Source of the DNA: Ferrovaceae bacterium
GTDB lineage: Bacteria; Pseudomonadota; Gammaproteobacteria; Burkholderiales; Ferrovaceae
Direction of reading: 5' to 3'
Length of the DNA stretch: 64,000 nucleotides
NCBI GenBank assembly: GCA_027449685.1
Contig: DAIDLC010000001.1
Span: forward strand, 157,353-221,352
Shown here: positions 1-11,627 of the stretch, piece by piece
How the letters are laid out: every line of letters starts with the position of its first letter
How positions within the stretch are numbered: the stretch's first letter is position 1
Translations under genes and position numbers: made by a program
Notes under the pieces: model-generated
Told to the model about the DNA's origin: nothing
The model's database searches: none
The model's input: only the letters and a program-made list of their open reading frames with translations

Positions 1-65
1 CAACCGGTTGATTCGTCTGTACAATGCTGGGCTTTCCTCACGTGATAAAAGTTTTGGAGAACCAC

Positions 66-335
66 ATGGCTGCAACTGCCGCCCAGAAAGCACAAATTAT
101 GGCTGAATACCAGCGCGCCGCGAACGACACCGGGTCCCCCGAGGTGCAAATCGCCCTGCTCACCGGTCGTATCAATCAGCTCACCGATCATTTCAAAACC
201 CACGTCAAGGATCACCACTCCCGCCGTGGTCTGCTCAAGATGGTGAGCCAGCGGCGCAGCCTGCTGGATTATCTGAAGCGTAAAAATCTGGACGGCTACC
301 GTCAATTGATTGGTCGCCTGGGTATCCGCAAGTAA
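66..335 (+). CDS. rpsO: 30S ribosomal protein S15
   Basis: 89 aa [73 protein letters not shown]; classic S15; internal ATG preferred over the ORF-track start at 24; followed by pnp. Confidence 0.97.
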   Translation: MAATAAQKAQIMAEYQRAANDTGSPEVQIALLTGRINQLTDHFKTHVKDHHSRRGLLKMVSQRRSLLDYLKRKNLDGYRQLIGRLGIRK

Positions 336-437
336 TTTCCGGGTGTTGCCCCATCGAATTCCGAATCGCCGCGGTGTGATCCCAGCTGATCGCACCGTTT
401 TTTTTTCTGACGCTGCCTTATCAATGAGGATGTTCGC

Positions 438-2549
438 GTGAATCCAATTCGTAAATCGTTTCAATTTGGACGCCATCAAGTGCTGCTGGAGACGGGCGAA
501 ATCGCTCGTCAGGCAGACGGTGCCGTCATGGTGACCATGGAAGATACCGTGGTTCTGGTGACTTGCGTGGCCTTGAAAACGGCCAAACCCGGACAGGATT
601 TTTTCCCCTTGACGGTGGATTATCAGGAACGATTTTATGCCGGGGGGCGAATTCCGGGCGGGTTCTTCAAGCGGGAAGGACGCCCTTCGGAAAAGGAAAC
701 CTTAACCTCGCGCCTGATCGATCGTCCCCTGCGGCCTCTCTTCCCGGAGGGGTTTTACAATGAGGTGCAGATCATTGCCACGGTCATGTCCAGTAACAAC
801 GAAATCGATTCGGACATTCCCGCCCTGATCGGCGCCTCGGCCGCCGTGGCATTGGCAGGCATCCCTTTCAACGGCCCCATTGGCGCTGCCCGCGTGGGCT
901 ATATCAATGGGGAATATGTGCTCAACCCCACCGCAACCGAGTTACAGACTTCGCAGATGAATCTGGTGGTGGCCGGCACCAGCGAGGCGGTGCTCATGGT
1001 GGAATCAGAAGCCAATGAGTTACCCGAAGACGTCATGTTGGGCGCTGTGGTCTTTGGACACCAGCAAATGCAGGTGGCCATCGAGGCCATCAACGAGCTG
1101 GCTGACGAGGCCGGCAAAGACCCCTGGGATTGGCAAGCACCCGCCCGAGACGAACAACTGATTGCGCGCATTCGCGAATTGGCGCTGGAAGATCTCAAAC
1201 AAGCGTACGCCATTCGTGCCAAGCAGGCCCGAACCGAGCGTGTTTCCGAGATCCGCAAAAACACCCTGGAAGCCGTCCTGCCGGCCGACGCCGATGCTGA
1301 TACCCAAAATCGCATCAAGGGACTGTTCGGCGATCTGGAGGCCCATATCGTCCGTTCCCAGATTCTGGATGGAGAGCCCCGTATCGATGGGCGCGACACA
1401 CGCACCGTGCGCCCCATTTCCATTCGTGTGGGCGTGTTGCCCCGCACCCATGGTTCGGTGCTCTTTACCCGTGGCGAAACCCAGGCACTGGTGGTGGCCA
1501 CGCTGGGTACCGGGCGTGATGAGCAAATCATCGATGCGCTGCAGGGTGAATACAAGGACCGATTCATGTTGCATTACAATTTCCCCCCTTATTCCACGGG
1601 TGAAACGGGTCGTGTGGGAAGTCCAAAGCGGCGGGAAATTGGCCACGGTCGCTTGGCCAAGCGGGCTCTGGTGGCCACTTTGCCGAGTCCGGAAGAATTT
1701 GGGTACACCCTGCGTGTCGTTTCCGAAATTACCGAATCCAATGGTTCCAGCTCCATGGCCTCGGTGTGTGGTGGATCACTGGCGCTCATGGATGCGGGGG
1801 TGCCGGTAAAAGCGCATACGGCCGGTGTGGCCATGGGCCTGATCAAGGAAGGTAACCGCTTCGCCGTGCTAACCGATATCCTGGGAGACGAGGACCATCT
1901 GGGGGACATGGATTTCAAGGTGGCAGGCACCGAACGGGGTGTCACCGCCTTGCAGATGGATATCAAGATTACCGGAATTACCAAGGAAATCATGCAAGTG
2001 GCATTGGCCCAGGCCAAAGAGGGGCGCATGCATATCCTGGGGATCATGAAACAGGCGGTTCCCATGACGCGTCAGGAATTATCCAGTTATGCGCCGCGAA
2101 TCATCACCATCAAGATCAATCCGGAAAAAATCCGGGATGTTATTGGCAAAGGGGGCGCAGTGATTCGGGCCCTGACGGAAGAAACAGGCACCACCATCGA
2201 CATCCAGGATGATGGCACGGTCAATATTGCCTGTTTGAGTTCTGAAGCGGGCGCACTGGCCAAAAAACGGATCGAGGATCTGACGGCCAACGTGGAGGTG
2301 GGACGCGTGTATGAGGGTACCGTGCTAAAACTTCTGGACTTTGGGGCAATCGTCAGTGTGTTGCCGGGACGTGACGGTTTGTTGCATATCTCGCAAATCG
2401 CCAACGAGCGGGTCAACGCGGTGTCGGATTACCTGAAAGAAGGGCAACAGGTCAAGGTCAAGGTGCTGGAGGCCGACGAAAAGGGGCGTTTGCGTCTCAG
2501 TATGAAAGCCTTGCTGGAAAACGCTGCTCCCGCCACAACTACCGACTAA
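438..2549 (+). CDS. pnp: Polyribonucleotide nucleotidyltransferase (PNPase) with KH and S1 domains
   Basis: 703 aa, GTG start; [29 protein letters not shown]..., C-terminal KH ([20 protein letters not shown]) and S1 domain. Confidence 0.97.
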   Translation: MNPIRKSFQFGRHQVLLETGEIARQADGAVMVTMEDTVVLVTCVALKTAKPGQDFFPLTVDYQERFYAGGRIPGGFFKREGRPSEKETLTSRLIDRPLRPLFPEGFYNEVQIIATVMSSNNEIDSDIPALIGASAAVALAGIPFNGPIGAARVGYINGEYVLNPTATELQTSQMNLVVAGTSEAVLMVESEANELPEDVMLGAVVFGHQQMQVAIEAINELADEAGKDPWDWQAPARDEQLIARIRELALEDLKQAYAIRAKQARTERVSEIRKNTLEAVLPADADADTQNRIKGLFGDLEAHIVRSQILDGEPRIDGRDTRTVRPISIRVGVLPRTHGSVLFTRGETQALVVATLGTGRDEQIIDALQGEYKDRFMLHYNFPPYSTGETGRVGSPKRREIGHGRLAKRALVATLPSPEEFGYTLRVVSEITESNGSSSMASVCGGSLALMDAGVPVKAHTAGVAMGLIKEGNRFAVLTDILGDEDHLGDMDFKVAGTERGVTALQMDIKITGITKEIMQVALAQAKEGRMHILGIMKQAVPMTRQELSSYAPRIITIKINPEKIRDVIGKGGAVIRALTEETGTTIDIQDDGTVNIACLSSEAGALAKKRIEDLTANVEVGRVYEGTVLKLLDFGAIVSVLPGRDGLLHISQIANERVNAVSDYLKEGQQVKVKVLEADEKGRLRLSMKALLENAAPATTTD

Positions 2550-2684
2550 CCCCAGCCACATTGCGCCCGTCTGCCGGGATGGGCGCATGTGTTTACCCGA
2601 ATGCGTGCTAGAATCCTCCGGCAGGCGCAGTCACTCGAAGTACCGGGACATTTTTTGGACCCTCATCGATACGGTTTTAAAACT

Positions 2685-3107
2685 ATGGTAGAAGCCACTC
2701 TCAAGCACTTTGCTCCCTACGTCCCCAAAAAGGGCGAGGAGTATATGAACAAGAAGCAACTCGCCCACTTTCGTCACATGCTGGAGGAGTGGAAGTCGGA
2801 GCTAAGCCAGGATATCGATCGTACGGTGCATACCATGCAGGATGAGGCCACGGTCTTTGCCGATCCCAACGATCGGGCCAGTCAGGAATCCGATATGGCG
2901 CTGGAATTGCGTAACCGGGACCGGGAACGCAAATTGATCAAAAAGATCGATGAGACGATCGCCAAGATCGATGCCGAGGAATACGGCTACTGCAACAGTT
3001 GTGGCGTGGAAATTGGTTTGCAGCGTTTGCAGGCACGCCCCACCGCCAGCTTGTGCATCGATTGCAAGCAGCTCGAAGAAATGCGCGAACGGCAAGTGGC
3101 CAAGTAG
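2685..3107 (+). CDS. dksA: RNA polymerase-binding transcription factor DksA
   Basis: GEEYMNKKQLAHFRHMLEEWKSEL...ELRNRDRERKLIKKIDETIAKIDAEEYGYCNSCGVEIGLQRLQARPTASLCIDCK; C4 zinc-finger pattern. Confidence 0.95.
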   Translation: MVEATLKHFAPYVPKKGEEYMNKKQLAHFRHMLEEWKSELSQDIDRTVHTMQDEATVFADPNDRASQESDMALELRNRDRERKLIKKIDETIAKIDAEEYGYCNSCGVEIGLQRLQARPTASLCIDCKQLEEMRERQVAK

Positions 3108-3186
3108 GGTCCCAGGCCAGAGAGGACTTTAGCAGGTTTTCTTGTTCCAACGGTGGGCACAGGCTGACGTACGCCTGATAACCCAT

Positions 3187-3215
3187 AAAAAAACCCGCCT
3201 CGAGCGGGTTTTTTT
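3187..3215. terminator. Bidirectional Rho-independent terminator between convergent dksA and slmA
   Basis: AAAAAAACCCGCctcgaGCGGGTTTTTTT. Confidence 0.9.
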
Positions 3216-3230
3216 ATGGGTTGGAGCGCT

Positions 3231-3821
3231 TCAGGATGGTCTGGGGGGGGCGTGCGGGCACAAAAGTGCCCATTGTTGCTCCCAACCGGACAAGGGCAGG
3301 CGCTGAAAGCCGCTTTTGGCAAATTGTTGCCAACGACCCAGAACATAGCAGAGCAGGGCATTGGCCAGGGCGCTGGTATTCAGGTCGGAGGTCAGTTCGC
3401 CCCCCGAGACGGCCAGACGCAGGCTTTGGCGCAGGGTGGCTTCAACCCGATCCAGAATCTGGTTGATCCGGGCCTGGAGGCGCTCATTTTCATGAATCAG
3501 GGCATCTCCCAGCAGGACGCGGGTCATTCCCGGATTTTTTTCGGCAAAGGCGAGCAGCAGGGCCAGGGTGGATTCTGCTTGTTCCACGCCGCGCAAGCGC
3601 TCGGAAAGGATCCGATTGATCCGGGTAAACAGGGTTTCCTCGATGAATCCGATGAGCCCTTCAAACATTTGCGCCTTGCTGGCAAAATGACGATATAAGG
3701 CCGCCTCGGACAAGCCGAGCCGTTGGGCCAGACTGGCTGTCGTGGTCTTTTCAACCCGGGGTTGCTCCAGCATGGCCGCCAGGGCCTGCAGGATCTCGTT
3801 GCGCCGTTCTCCCGATTTCAT
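3231..3821 (-). CDS. slmA: TetR-fold nucleoid occlusion factor SlmA
   Basis: RRNEILQALAAMLEQ...LAQRLGLSEAALYRHFASKAQMFEGLIGFIEETLFTRINRIL; matches SlmA architecture. Confidence 0.85.
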   Translation of the reverse strand: MKSGERRNEILQALAAMLEQPRVEKTTTASLAQRLGLSEAALYRHFASKAQMFEGLIGFIEETLFTRINRILSERLRGVEQAESTLALLLAFAEKNPGMTRVLLGDALIHENERLQARINQILDRVEATLRQSLRLAVSGGELTSDLNTSALANALLCYVLGRWQQFAKSGFQRLPLSGWEQQWALLCPHAPPRPS

Positions 3822-4002
3822 ACTGCTTGATTCTCCCGATAGGAGGGCATAAATGCCCTGGATTCCTGTGAAGTCCGATGCGGATGGTACCATCCTCGCC
3901 CGGTCATGAGAATCTGGGAGGCTGCCGGATGGCCCCTTGCATGGCTCATGGTAGAATGGCGCAGGGCATTGATTCGATATTTATTGACTGTAAGGAACGA
4001 TC

Positions 4003-4728
4003 GTGGCGGGACATAGCAAATGGGCCAATATCAAGCATAAGAAAGCTGCGGCAGATGCCAAGCGCGGTAAGGTGTTTACCCGGTTGATCAAGGAAATCAC
4101 GGTGGCTGCCCGCATGGGTGGAGCGGACGTGGGGAGCAATCCGCGCTTGCGCCTGGCGGTGGACAAGGCTTACGACCAGAACATGCCCAAAGATACCATC
4201 GAACGGGCCATCAAGCGCGGAAGCGGCGGGTTGGAAGGCGTCAACTATGAGGAAATCCGGTATGAAGGCTATGGCATCAATGGGGCGGCCATCATCGTGG
4301 ATTGCCTGACGGACAATCGCACCCGCACGGTGGCGGATGTGCGCCATGCGTTTACCAAATTTGGCGGCAATCTGGGAACCGATGGATCGGTGGCTTTTTT
4401 GTTTACCCACTGCGGGCAAATGATCTTCTCTCCGGGTACGGCCGAAGAAGCGCTGCTGGAAGCTGCACTGGAGGCCGGTGCCGAGGATGTGATCACGCAT
4501 GATGACGGTAGCCTCGAGGTGCTTACTCCGCCCCACGAGTTTTCCACCATCAAACAGACGCTGGAGAAGGCCGGTCTTACCCCGGCGTTTGGTGAAGTGA
4601 CCATGAAGCCCCAAAACGAAACAGAGTTTTCCGGGGATGAGGCCGTACGCATGCAAAAGTTGCTCGATGCGCTGGAAAATTTGGATGACGTTCAGGCCGT
4701 GTATACCACGGCCATCATGTCCGACTAA
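4003..4728 (+). CDS. yebC: YebC/PmpR family transcriptional regulator
   Basis: [40 protein letters not shown]; upstream of ruvC as commonly found. Confidence 0.95.
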   Translation: MAGHSKWANIKHKKAAADAKRGKVFTRLIKEITVAARMGGADVGSNPRLRLAVDKAYDQNMPKDTIERAIKRGSGGLEGVNYEEIRYEGYGINGAAIIVDCLTDNRTRTVADVRHAFTKFGGNLGTDGSVAFLFTHCGQMIFSPGTAEEALLEAALEAGAEDVITHDDGSLEVLTPPHEFSTIKQTLEKAGLTPAFGEVTMKPQNETEFSGDEAVRMQKLLDALENLDDVQAVYTTAIMSD

Positions 4729-4847
4729 TCCACGGCACAAGTCCAGACTGTGAATCGGGAGTCCACGGGAACAGATTTTTTCTGTGGTTTTGTCCTCCGA
4801 CGGGTGGCTTGATTCGTTATCATCCCAGCGGCAAAAGGAGCTCTTGC

Positions 4848-5387
4848 ATGCGTATTCTTGGTATCGACCCGGGTTTGCGCGTGACGGGCTTTGGCCTCAT
4901 CGAAGCCCGAAGCCACAGTCGCACACTGGAATACATTACCAGCGGTTCGATTTCGAGTCGCCCACAGGATCCATTACCCCTGCGGCTAAAATCCTTGTTT
5001 GATGGGGTGAGTGAAGTCATTGAACGTTATGCACCTGAAATCGTTGCCGTGGAAATCGTGTTCGTCAACATCAACCCCCAGTCGACCCTGCTGCTGGGCC
5101 AGGCCCGGGGAGCAGCGATCGCAGCGGCTGTGGCCAGAGATCTGCCCGTGGCCGAATATACCGCGCTGCAAATCAAGCAGGCCGTTGTGGGGCACGGACA
5201 TGCCAGCAAGCAGCAGGTCCAGCACATGGTAATGCGACTGCTACAATTGACGGCACTCCCGGGCACCGATCCCGCTGATGCCCTGGCTTGCGCGATCCGC
5301 CATGCGCATGAACAGCACGGACTCACCATGCCTGCCGGTCTTTTGGCTGGTCTTAAGATGAAAGGGGGGCGCTTGATATGGAAATGA
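4848..5387 (+). CDS. ruvC: Crossover junction endodeoxyribonuclease RuvC
   Basis: [19 protein letters not shown]...; start at internal ATG 4848. Confidence 0.95.
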   Translation: MRILGIDPGLRVTGFGLIEARSHSRTLEYITSGSISSRPQDPLPLRLKSLFDGVSEVIERYAPEIVAVEIVFVNINPQSTLLLGQARGAAIAAAVARDLPVAEYTALQIKQAVVGHGHASKQQVQHMVMRLLQLTALPGTDPADALACAIRHAHEQHGLTMPAGLLAGLKMKGGRLIWK

Positions 5388-5487
5388 TACGGATTGGCGA
5401 GCCAAGTACGGGCCCAAACGCTGGAAGCCCTCGATCCAGGGTACTTGGGCGTGAGCCGCTGGTTGTGTTTGCGGGAAATACCATCGG

Positions 5488-6078
5488 ATGATTGGGCGGT
5501 TGGCAGGTAGTTTATTGGTGCGAACGCCGCCCCACATTCTGCTGGACGTGCAGGGGGTGGGCTACGAAGTGGATGTGCCCATGAGCACTTTCTACGAATT
5601 ACCGGCGTTGGGAGCCCCGGTGGTGTTACTCATTCACCAGGTGGTGCGGGAAGATGCGATTCTGTTGTTCGGTTTCCTGACCGAAGCCGAGCGCGAGGTG
5701 TTTCGACAGCTCCTCAAGATCTCGGGGGTTGGCCCCCGCTTGGCCTTGGCGGTGTTGTCGGGCTTGTCCATTGCGGAATTGGGACAGGCGGTGGCCAGCG
5801 CCGATACGGCCCGCTTGACGCGTATCCCCGGGGTAGGAAAAAAGACCGCCGAGCGCTTGCTGCTGGAATTGCGGGAAAAGGTCACTCCCTTGGCGGGTGT
5901 GGCGCACCCCACGGGGTCACAGGAGCATCAAATCCAGCAACGCGAAATCCATCATGCGTTAATGGCCCTGGGGTATAACGATCGGGAAATCGATTGGGTG
6001 ACCAAACAACTTTCCGCTGACCTCGGATTGGAAGAGGGCATACGACGTGCGCTCAAATTACTGTCCCGCAAGGAATGA
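5488..6078 (+). CDS. ruvA: Holliday junction branch migration protein RuvA
   Basis: [39 protein letters not shown]... Confidence 0.95.
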   Translation: MIGRLAGSLLVRTPPHILLDVQGVGYEVDVPMSTFYELPALGAPVVLLIHQVVREDAILLFGFLTEAEREVFRQLLKISGVGPRLALAVLSGLSIAELGQAVASADTARLTRIPGVGKKTAERLLLELREKVTPLAGVAHPTGSQEHQIQQREIHHALMALGYNDREIDWVTKQLSADLGLEEGIRRALKLLSRKE

Positions 6079-6084
6079 TGCATC

Positions 6085-7113
6085 TTGATTGAAACCGATC
6101 GACTGCTCATGGCCCAGTCTGGTTCCGTTCAGGAGGAAGCGCTGGAACGGGCTTTGCGTCCGCGGCATTTGAAAGAATACGTGGGGCAACCAAAAATTTG
6201 CGCGCAGCTGGAAATTTTCATTCAGGCCGCGCAACAACGTCGGGAACCTCTGGACCACGTGCTACTGTTTGGGCCTCCAGGGCTGGGAAAAACCACTCTG
6301 GCGCATATCATTGCCCGGGAGATGGGGGTCAATCTGCGCCAAACCTCCGGCCCGGTGCTGGAACGGGCCGGCGATTTGGCGGCGCTGCTGACCAACCTCG
6401 AACCCCATGATGTACTGTTCATCGATGAAATCCACCGCCTTAACCCAGTCGTGGAGGAGATGCTTTATCCGGCTCTGGAAGATTACCAGATCGACCTCAT
6501 GATAGGAGAAGGCCCTGCAGCGCGTTCGGTCAAGCTCGATCTGCCTCCGTTTACGCTGGTGGGCGCCACCACGCGGGCCGGCATGCTGACCAACCCGTTG
6601 CGCGATCGCTTCGGGATTGTGGCCCGTCTGGAATTTTACAGTGTGGAAGAATTGGCAAAGATCGTCGAGCGCTCAGCGCACTTGCTCACTATGGAAATCG
6701 ATCCTCATGGGGTGCGCGAAGTGGCGTGTCGCTCACGGGGCACGCCACGGATTGCCAACCGCCTATTGCGGCGCGTGCGGGACTATGCCGAAGTCAAGGC
6801 CGAGGGACGGGTAACCCGTGAAGTGGCTGATGCCGGCTTGCTGATGCTCGATGTGGATGCGGCGGGTCTGGATCTCATGGATCGCAAGCTGCTGTTGACC
6901 GTGATCGAAAAGTTTGCGGGCGGTCCGGTGGGCATCGATAATCTGGCTGCTGCCATCGGCGAAGAGCGGGATACCATTGAAGAGGTTCTGGAACCTTACC
7001 TCATTCAGCAAGGTTATTTGCAACGCACGGCCCGTGGCCGGATGGCCACGCCAGGGGCGTACCAATACTTTGGTTTGCTCCCTGCTGCGGGCAGTTCCGG
7101 GAGTTTGCTCTAG
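6085..7113 (+). CDS. ruvB: Holliday junction branch migration ATPase RuvB
   Basis: [12 protein letters not shown]...[60 protein letters not shown]; probable TTG start. Confidence 0.95.
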   Translation: MIETDRLLMAQSGSVQEEALERALRPRHLKEYVGQPKICAQLEIFIQAAQQRREPLDHVLLFGPPGLGKTTLAHIIAREMGVNLRQTSGPVLERAGDLAALLTNLEPHDVLFIDEIHRLNPVVEEMLYPALEDYQIDLMIGEGPAARSVKLDLPPFTLVGATTRAGMLTNPLRDRFGIVARLEFYSVEELAKIVERSAHLLTMEIDPHGVREVACRSRGTPRIANRLLRRVRDYAEVKAEGRVTREVADAGLLMLDVDAAGLDLMDRKLLLTVIEKFAGGPVGIDNLAAAIGEERDTIEEVLEPYLIQQGYLQRTARGRMATPGAYQYFGLLPAAGSSGSLL

Positions 7114-7222
7114 TGGGTTTCGGGGCAATCCGGTTGGGGTTCCTCGGCCCTGTTCTTGGCCCAGTGTTGGGCAGGCAGGAGGGGCAGGGGATTGATGTGT
7201 TTTCTTTTTTGGGACGATTCCA

Positions 7223-7666
7223 GTGACTCAGGCCACCAGCGTTAGCTTGCGCATCTATCACGAAGACACCGACTCGGGGGGAGTGGTCTATCACGCCAAC
7301 TACCTGCGTTATATGGAACGGGCTCGTACCGAATGGCTCTTGGCTCAAGGTTTTGATCATGAACGCATCGAGCGTGAGTTCGGCATTTTGTTCGTGGTTC
7401 GTTCCGTGGACATCAAATATTTGCGCCCCGCCCGTCTGGGCGACTATTTGCAGGTCTGGGCAGAACCGAAAGCCTTGCGGCGCGGATTGGTCACCTTTGA
7501 GCAAACCGTGCGCCGAGCCGATGAAGTGCTGGCACAAGCCACTGTTCGCGTGATTAGCGTATCCCTGAAAGACTTCCGATCCACGGATGTCCCTGCAGAA
7601 ATGGTTCGGATTTTCGGGCTGCGACCGGACACGCTAGTCCCACCCGTCTCTACAATGCCCCACTAG
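7223..7666 (+). CDS. ybgC: Tol-Pal system-associated acyl-CoA thioesterase YbgC
   Basis: VSLRIYHEDTDSGGVVYHANYLRYMERARTEWL hotdog thioesterase; first gene of a tol-pal cluster. Confidence 0.93.
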   Translation: MTQATSVSLRIYHEDTDSGGVVYHANYLRYMERARTEWLLAQGFDHERIEREFGILFVVRSVDIKYLRPARLGDYLQVWAEPKALRRGLVTFEQTVRRADEVLAQATVRVISVSLKDFRSTDVPAEMVRIFGLRPDTLVPPVSTMPH

Positions 7667-7676
7667 CCGGAGGAGT

Positions 7677-8375
7677 TTGTCAGTGAATGTGACGACCGAT
7701 ATTACCCTGCTGACATTGGTGACCAATGCCAGTGTTCTGGTACAAATCGTGATGGGATTATTGCTCCTGGTTTCTCTCATGTCCTGGTCCTACATTTTTT
7801 CCAAGATGTTGACCGTGCGCCGGGCGCGGCGTCAAACCAGTGATTTCGAGGAGTCCTTCTGGAGCGGCGCTGATTTGAACACGTTATTCCAGCGCAGTTC
7901 GGCCAACGCCCGCGAATCGGGTTCTCTGGAACGTATTTTTGAATCCGGGTTTCGGGAATTCATGCGCCACCGCAAGGCGGGTTCGCAAGATACTCAAGCC
8001 ATCACTAGTGGGGTGCAACGGGCCATGAAAGCGACTTTCCAGCGCGAAATGGACGCGCTGGAATCCCATCTGGCGTTTTTGGCCACAGTGGGCTCCGTGA
8101 GCCCTTATGTCGGGTTGTTTGGAACCGTGTGGGGCATCATGAACGCCTTTCGGGGTCTGGCCAATGTGGGGCAAGCCACTCTGGCCCATGTGGCCCCCGG
8201 GATTGCCGAGGCGCTGGTGGCTACAGCCATGGGTTTGTTTGCCGCCATCCCCGCTGTAGTCGCCTATAACCGCTATGCGCACGAAATCGATCGACTGGCC
8301 ATTCGCTTTGAGAGCTTCATGGAAGAATTTTCCAATATTCTGCAGCGCCAGATCAAGCCCGTGGCCACGCGTTAA
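7677..8375 (+). CDS. tolQ: TolQ proton channel subunit
   Basis: MotA/TolQ/ExbB family; VGSVSPYVGLFGTVWGIMNAFRGLA; start may be TTG 7677 or GTG 7683. Confidence 0.93.
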   Translation: MSVNVTTDITLLTLVTNASVLVQIVMGLLLLVSLMSWSYIFSKMLTVRRARRQTSDFEESFWSGADLNTLFQRSSANARESGSLERIFESGFREFMRHRKAGSQDTQAITSGVQRAMKATFQREMDALESHLAFLATVGSVSPYVGLFGTVWGIMNAFRGLANVGQATLAHVAPGIAEALVATAMGLFAAIPAVVAYNRYAHEIDRLAIRFESFMEEFSNILQRQIKPVATR

Positions 8376-8390
8376 AGGAATCGAGTCGCC

Positions 8391-8807
8391 ATGCTACGAA
8401 AACCGCGCCGTGCCATGAGTCAGATCAATGTGGTGCCCTATATCGATGTCATGCTGGTGCTGCTGGTCATCTTCATGGTTACGGCCCCCATGATCAATCC
8501 CGGCCAGGTGGATTTGCCTTCTGTGGGGCAGAGTCTGAGTCAACCCGAGCGCCCCGTACAGGTGACGCTGCGCCAGGATGGCAGTATTTCCCTGCTGGAT
8601 CCGCAAGGGGTGGCCGGTGAGGTGGTGGTCCCGCGCGGCCAGTTGGTCGCTGTTCTCAAAACCATCGTGGCGCGCACGCCGGAGCAACCGGTGGTGATTG
8701 CTGCGGATCGAACGGTGCGCTACGAAGAGGTTCTGCAACTAATGGATTTGATCAAGCAAGCCCAGGTCAAACGTCTGGGGTTGTTGGCGCGGGCTAGAAA
8801 TGGATAA
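8391..8807 (+). CDS. tolR: TolR
   Basis: RRAMSQINVVPYIDVMLVLLVIFMVTAPM. Confidence 0.95.
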   Translation: MLRKPRRAMSQINVVPYIDVMLVLLVIFMVTAPMINPGQVDLPSVGQSLSQPERPVQVTLRQDGSISLLDPQGVAGEVVVPRGQLVAVLKTIVARTPEQPVVIAADRTVRYEEVLQLMDLIKQAQVKRLGLLARARNG

Positions 8808-8872
8808 ATCCCTGGGGCGAGCGGCCTGCGAACAACGCGATCTGTGGTGGGGCCTGGTATCTCTGACACATC

Positions 8873-9733
8873 ATGTCCAACTGGCCGATTTCTGCTGAAC
8901 GGGGGGTACGTCCCTGGTCCTGGCTGCTGGCACTGGGGGTGCATGGCTTGTTCATCGCCGTACTGGTGGTGGGCGTGTCCTGGCAACGTCGGGTGGTATC
9001 CACCCCCTTGCAGGCCGAACTCTGGTCCGAACTGCCGGCACCGGCCACCAGCAATCGAGTGCCACCCCCGTCACCTAATCCGGAACAACCCAGCGCACCG
9101 CCCCCGACGCCTGCTCCGGCGCCACCGGTACCCCACCCGGCAGAGCAGCCCCCTCTAAAGCCTGCCACGACCCCTCCCATCAAGGCCAGCCCGGCGCGTA
9201 CCGAAGCGGCGCCTCCCGCAATAACCCAGGCGAGCAAATCCGACATTGCCCTGGAAAAAAAGCAACGGCAAGAACAGGAACGCGCAAAGTTGGCCTTGAA
9301 GCGGCAAAAAGAGCTGGAGGAGCAACTGCGCCAGGAACGTGCCGAAGCTGCGCAGGAAAAAAAACAGGATGATGCGCGTCGGGCCCTGAATGAGCTCCGT
9401 CACGAGCAACAAGTGCAACTGGCACAGGCGGTTCAGGCGGCCAAGGCGGCCCAGATCGATCGCTACAAACTGGCCATCATCAACAAAATCAAGAACAATA
9501 CAGAGGTGCCAGAGGGGGTGCCGGATGGAACGACGCTGGACGTGGATGTGACGATCCTGCCCACGGGGGAAGTGCTGACGCCCATCAAAATTGTTCAGTC
9601 CAGCGGCAATGCCCAGTATGATCAGGCCGTGATTCGCGGTATCATGCGTTCCCAACCGTTACCGCTACCACCGGATATGGCCTTGCGACGGGATTTCAGA
9701 ACGACTCACTTGCAATTACGCCATGAAAAATAA
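8873..9733 (+). CDS. tolA: TolA
   Basis: N-terminal TM helix, Pro-rich then charged coiled coil (KKQRQEQERAKLALKRQKELEEQLRQ), TonB/TolA C-terminus; syntenic. Confidence 0.92.
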   Translation: MSNWPISAERGVRPWSWLLALGVHGLFIAVLVVGVSWQRRVVSTPLQAELWSELPAPATSNRVPPPSPNPEQPSAPPPTPAPAPPVPHPAEQPPLKPATTPPIKASPARTEAAPPAITQASKSDIALEKKQRQEQERAKLALKRQKELEEQLRQERAEAAQEKKQDDARRALNELRHEQQVQLAQAVQAAKAAQIDRYKLAIINKIKNNTEVPEGVPDGTTLDVDVTILPTGEVLTPIKIVQSSGNAQYDQAVIRGIMRSQPLPLPPDMALRRDFRTTHLQLRHEK

Positions 9734-11012
9734 TTTGATTCGATGCGTTTTTTTGTGTTTGACCCTATTGGGCGCCTGGAGCGTACGGGCTGAAATCACG
9801 CTGGAAATCGTCACCCAGGGGACGCATCAGATTCCCATTGCCATTTTGCCCTTTGCGCACGAAGCCCCGTCCAATCTCAAGATTTCATCCATCGTGGCTG
9901 CCGACTTGACGCGCTCAGGCTTGTTTCAAACCCTCGATACCAGCAATGTGGACCCGGCGCCGGCCGATGTGGAGGGCGTCAAATGGGACGATTGGCAAAA
10001 CCGGCATGCCGATTTCCTGGTGGTGGGCAATGTGCAGCAAGAGGCCAACCACCGGGTACTGGCGCAATTCCGGCTGGTGGATGTGATGAATCATGATACA
10101 GCCCGGTTGAATCTGGCCTTTGAAGGAGAGGAAGATCAGTACCGCATGGTGGCGCATCATATTGCGGATGCCATTTTGGAGAACTTGACCGGCTACAAGG
10201 GCATGTTCAGCTCCCATATCGCCTACATCACTCAGCATGGTCAGCGCCGGACCCTCAAGGTGGCGGACAGCGATGGGTTCAACGAGCGCACGGTATTCAG
10301 TGCCAACGACCCCATCATTTCTCCACGCTGGTCTCCCGATGGCAAAAAAATTGCTTACGTCACCTTCGAACTCAAGCGCCCCACGGTCGTGGTGCAAACC
10401 CTGGCCACGGGAGCGCGAAAAATCGTCGCCAATTTCAAGGGGAGCAATAGTGCCCCGGCCTGGTCTCCCGATGGCTCGCGTCTGGCCGTCGTGCTGACGC
10501 GCGATGGACATTCGCAAATATACCTGGTCAACGCAGACGGCGCAGGGGCGCCACAACGCCTCACCTACAGCGAGGGCATCGACACCGAGCCGTTTTTTGC
10601 TCCGGACGGGCATACCCTGTATTTTGTGTCGGACCGGGATGGCGGGCCGCAAATTTACCGCATGGGTCTGGCCGGTTCGGACTCCAGTCCGGTACGCTTG
10701 ACCTTTGGCAGCACCTACGTGGTATCGCCGCGTCTGGACCCCGAGGGCAAGCAGATGGTGTACGTGCAGCGCGACGAGGGGGCCTTTCACGTCATGCTGA
10801 TGGATTTGAGCAACGGGCAAGCGCAATTGATGACGGATACGACGCTGGACGAATCGCCCACCTTTGCACCCAATGGCAAATACATTTTATACTCCACCCA
10901 GGTGCAGGGTCGGGGAATTCTTGGTATTGTAAGCACCGATGGAAGGATTCGCCAAAAATTGAGCACCCAGACCGGCGATGTGTACGAACCCATCTGGGGG
11001 CCTTTGCAGTAA
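9723..11012 (+). CDS. tolB: TolB beta-propeller
   Basis: Signal peptide plus repeated SPRWSPDGKKIAYVTFE / APAWSPDGSRLAVVLTRDG blades. Confidence 0.96.
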   Translation: MKNNLIRCVFLCLTLLGAWSVRAEITLEIVTQGTHQIPIAILPFAHEAPSNLKISSIVAADLTRSGLFQTLDTSNVDPAPADVEGVKWDDWQNRHADFLVVGNVQQEANHRVLAQFRLVDVMNHDTARLNLAFEGEEDQYRMVAHHIADAILENLTGYKGMFSSHIAYITQHGQRRTLKVADSDGFNERTVFSANDPIISPRWSPDGKKIAYVTFELKRPTVVVQTLATGARKIVANFKGSNSAPAWSPDGSRLAVVLTRDGHSQIYLVNADGAGAPQRLTYSEGIDTEPFFAPDGHTLYFVSDRDGGPQIYRMGLAGSDSSPVRLTFGSTYVVSPRLDPEGKQMVYVQRDEGAFHVMLMDLSNGQAQLMTDTTLDESPTFAPNGKYILYSTQVQGRGILGIVSTDGRIRQKLSTQTGDVYEPIWGPLQ

Positions 11013-11105
11013 ACCGGGAGGGGGGGTCATGCGTTAGCCCGGGGTGTGATGTTTTCCCGGCACAACAATAATTTTGTTACAATTTGGACAACACTGAGGA
11101 TGATT

Positions 11106-11624
11106 ATGAAAAAAACCCTGCTTGCATTGGCTTTGACCAGTATTTTGGCGGCCTGTAGTTCAACCCCACCGGCTACCACTGCGGCGCCTGCGGCCGAAAA
11201 AACCGCCGCTACGGCGCCTGCTGCAACACCGGCGACCACAGCCCCTGTGAAAGAAATGCTCTATCCCCCCAAGGGTGTGGGTGGCGCGCTGGGTGAGCGT
11301 GGCATTTTCTACGAATTCGACAAATATGCGGTCAAGGATCAATACCAGCCCGTCGTGTTCGCCCATGGCGATTTTCTCGTGCAGCACCCCGCCGCCAAGG
11401 TTACCCTTCAGGGCAACTGTGACGAGCGTGGTAGCCGCGAGTACAACCTGGGTCTGGGCCAACGTCGTGCCGATAGCGTGCGTAAAATGCTCGCCGCCAA
11501 GGGCGTGAAGGACAGCCAAATGGAAACCGTCAGCTTTGGCAAGGAAAAACCCCGTAATGCAGGGCATAACGAGGCAGCCTGGGCTGAAAACCGTCGTACC
11601 GATATCGTTTACCAGGGTGAATAA
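11106..11624 (+). CDS. pal: Peptidoglycan-associated lipoprotein Pal (OmpA-like)
   Basis: MKKTLLALALTSILAACSS lipobox; VTLQGNCDERGSREYNLGLGQRRADSVRKML. Confidence 0.95.
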   Translation: MKKTLLALALTSILAACSSTPPATTAAPAAEKTAATAPAATPATTAPVKEMLYPPKGVGGALGERGIFYEFDKYAVKDQYQPVVFAHGDFLVQHPAAKVTLQGNCDERGSREYNLGLGQRRADSVRKMLAAKGVKDSQMETVSFGKEKPRNAGHNEAAWAENRRTDIVYQGE

Positions 11625-11627
11625 CTC